Source: Setophaga petechia
Lineage: Eukaryota > Chordata > Aves > Passeriformes > Parulidae
Assembly (NCBI GenBank): GCA_024362935.1
Contig: JANCRA010000001.1
Coordinates: forward strand, 54,815,930-54,879,929
Length of the DNA: 64,000 nt
Direction of reading: 5' to 3'
This document shows, piece by piece, positions 62,641-64,000 of the stretch. The translations under genes and the position numbers were made by a program. The notes beneath the pieces are model-generated. The model was not told the origin of the DNA. It made no database searches and saw only the letters and a program-made list of their open reading frames with translations. Numbering within the stretch: the stretch's first letter is position 1; the number at the start of each line of letters is the position of its first letter.

Positions 62641-64000
62641 CTTTTTAATAAATTGGGCAGGTTAGAGCCTCGCAACAGGAATCAAGAACCTTCAAACAGC
62701 CCCAAAAAAGGCCTGCAGTAATGAAGGTGTGCCTGGGTTGAAACCCAGTGCAAATTTAATAGGAAGGGGGCAAGAAAGAAGAAAAGTTTAATAATGCCAG
62801 AGCTTGAAAAAGAAGGGTGTGAATAAGCCTGGCTCACAGGAGCAGTTCAGGAGAACTGGGCAGGAGGAGTTACTCTGCTCCTTTTATTACCACACAGACT
62901 GCACACTGGAGAAGAGATTCACAGCAGGGTGCTGCAGACAGTGCTAGGTTAAAACCCTCTCAGAGCTCACCCTGGGACACTGCTACTCCACAACAAATTC
63001 CCCCTGGAAGCTATGAAAAAGGATAAAAGAACAGAGATATTTTCAGTACAAATACCCTTGGCAGGCTAGACCTATACAGAAAGATACTTCAGCTAGACGG
63101 GGGAAGCAAATAAATTATTTTAAAAACTCTGAGTCTATAAACCCCAAATAAAAGTAGCTATTCTAATATACTGAAGCTTAGCTAGTTTCTGTAGAGAATG
63201 AATTTTATACCAAGTGGGAAGGTCCACACAAAGTGACAAAGCACACTGCCCAGAAGATGCTATTTGGTGAAATGTGAAACATTACCCAGGGTTCACTCCC
63301 TCACAAATCTCTTCCGAGTTTCTCAAAACTTAGCCAAATTGCAACTCTGTTAGCTGAAATTTCCCATACCAGCTGTCTGCCTCAGGCTGAATTTATTTTT
63401 GAAAACTCCAGCCAAAACTATTCAGCCATTTCAGAGAAATGCTCTCACAATCTTTTATTTGGAAACTTTTAGCACTCAAATGCTTTAGAGATTCTGAAAT
63501 CAGACGGGAACAGAGAGAGAGTAAGAGATATACATAGAACCATTTATGAAAGTCTGCTCAATTTGGCCAAGCCTAAAAATGCAAACCCCACAGAACAATC
63601 CTGAACATGATCTGGTGTGAAGCTGCAGGGCAAAGTCAACCTTTTGCTGTAATAGCTGCTTTCAGGTACTGTATCCTTGGGTTGGGTTGAGTATTATAAC
63701 CAAAACCAGAAAAGTTTCTCCCCTGTGCTCTCAGTAATCTCATCATCTGTGACTTCAGCAGGATGGGAAGAGAGCTGACAGGCAGAATATGCATTATGCA
63801 ATGTGGGGAGGAAGCATGTGGTATTAGTTGGGACTAGCTGGAAAAGAAAGGAAAATTTGCAGGATTAGTGGAGGGAAAATGGAAAATTAGGGGATTCGGG
63901 GGGAATATCGAGAAAATGAGTAGTGGCTGAGAAAATGTATGACTAAATAGGATATAAAATGCTGCCACAGGGACTGGGAAAGGGACAGAGACAGAGAGTT
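62641..64000. other. Non-coding interval, possible LTR-like sequence at the right edge
   Basis: No gene seen. The stretch 62650-63010 is GC-richer and of unclear origin. The last 400 bases become purine-rich. A TATAAAA box (in GGATATAAAATGC, about 63951-63960) is followed by GGGACTGGGAAAGGGACAG near the window end. This could be the start of an LTR or promoter-like element that continues beyond the edge, but the evidence is thin. Confidence 0.3.

Noticed and set aside
1..64000. CRISPR arrays, operons, bacterial mobile elements or a phage system
   Set aside because: No regularly spaced repeats or dense coding. Spliced vertebrate exons and avian retroelements exclude a prokaryotic source.

Overview
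This is a vertebrate, almost certainly avian, nuclear DNA window. It has spliced exons with GT/AG borders, AT-rich non-coding sequence, many truncated CR1 LINE copies (both strands), an ERVL-type solo LTR, and a degraded copy that matches what I remember of TguSINE1, a tRNA-Ile-derived SINE with a CR1-type tail. That SINE and the LTR type point to a songbird-like passerine. This placement rests on remembered repeat families, not on a search.

Only one protein-coding gene is supported: the 3' end of HHIP (hedgehog-interacting protein) on the + strand. Bases 1-9995 are intron. A 149-bp exon (9996-10144) carries the first C-terminal EGF-like module. A 2.4-kb intron follows. The terminal exon (coding part 12524-12717) carries the second EGF-like module and the hydrophobic C-terminal tail, ending at TAG 12715-12717. 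The phases agree across the junction (G|CA, Ala). A 3' UTR follows, with a good poly(A) signal at 13980-13985 and alternatives at 13170-13175, 13729-13734 and possibly far downstream at 19700-19705.

From about 14 kb to 64 kb I see no convincing gene on either strand. This part is HHIP 3' flank: AT-rich unique-looking sequence with scattered repeats. They are a MIR-like SINE at 19.3 kb, a TguSINE1-like SINE at 23.7 kb, CR1 fragments at 24.8, 29.9, 31.2, 33.4 and 40.7 kb, an ERVL LTR at 43.0-44.0 kb, and a probable minus-strand LTR at 53.2 kb. There are also local duplications: 34 bp x2 at 17.1 kb, a ~100-bp direct repeat pair at 34.8 and 36.1 kb, and small tandems at 56.6 and 62.3 kb.

I found no new multi-gene system. 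The points most worth checking are the two paired ancient structures 6-7 kb past the HHIP stop, the duplicated ~100-bp module, the lineage-informative SINE, and a cysteine-rich open stretch in the HHIP intron. The open reading frames of 60-230 codons across the window look like chance or repeat-derived frames.
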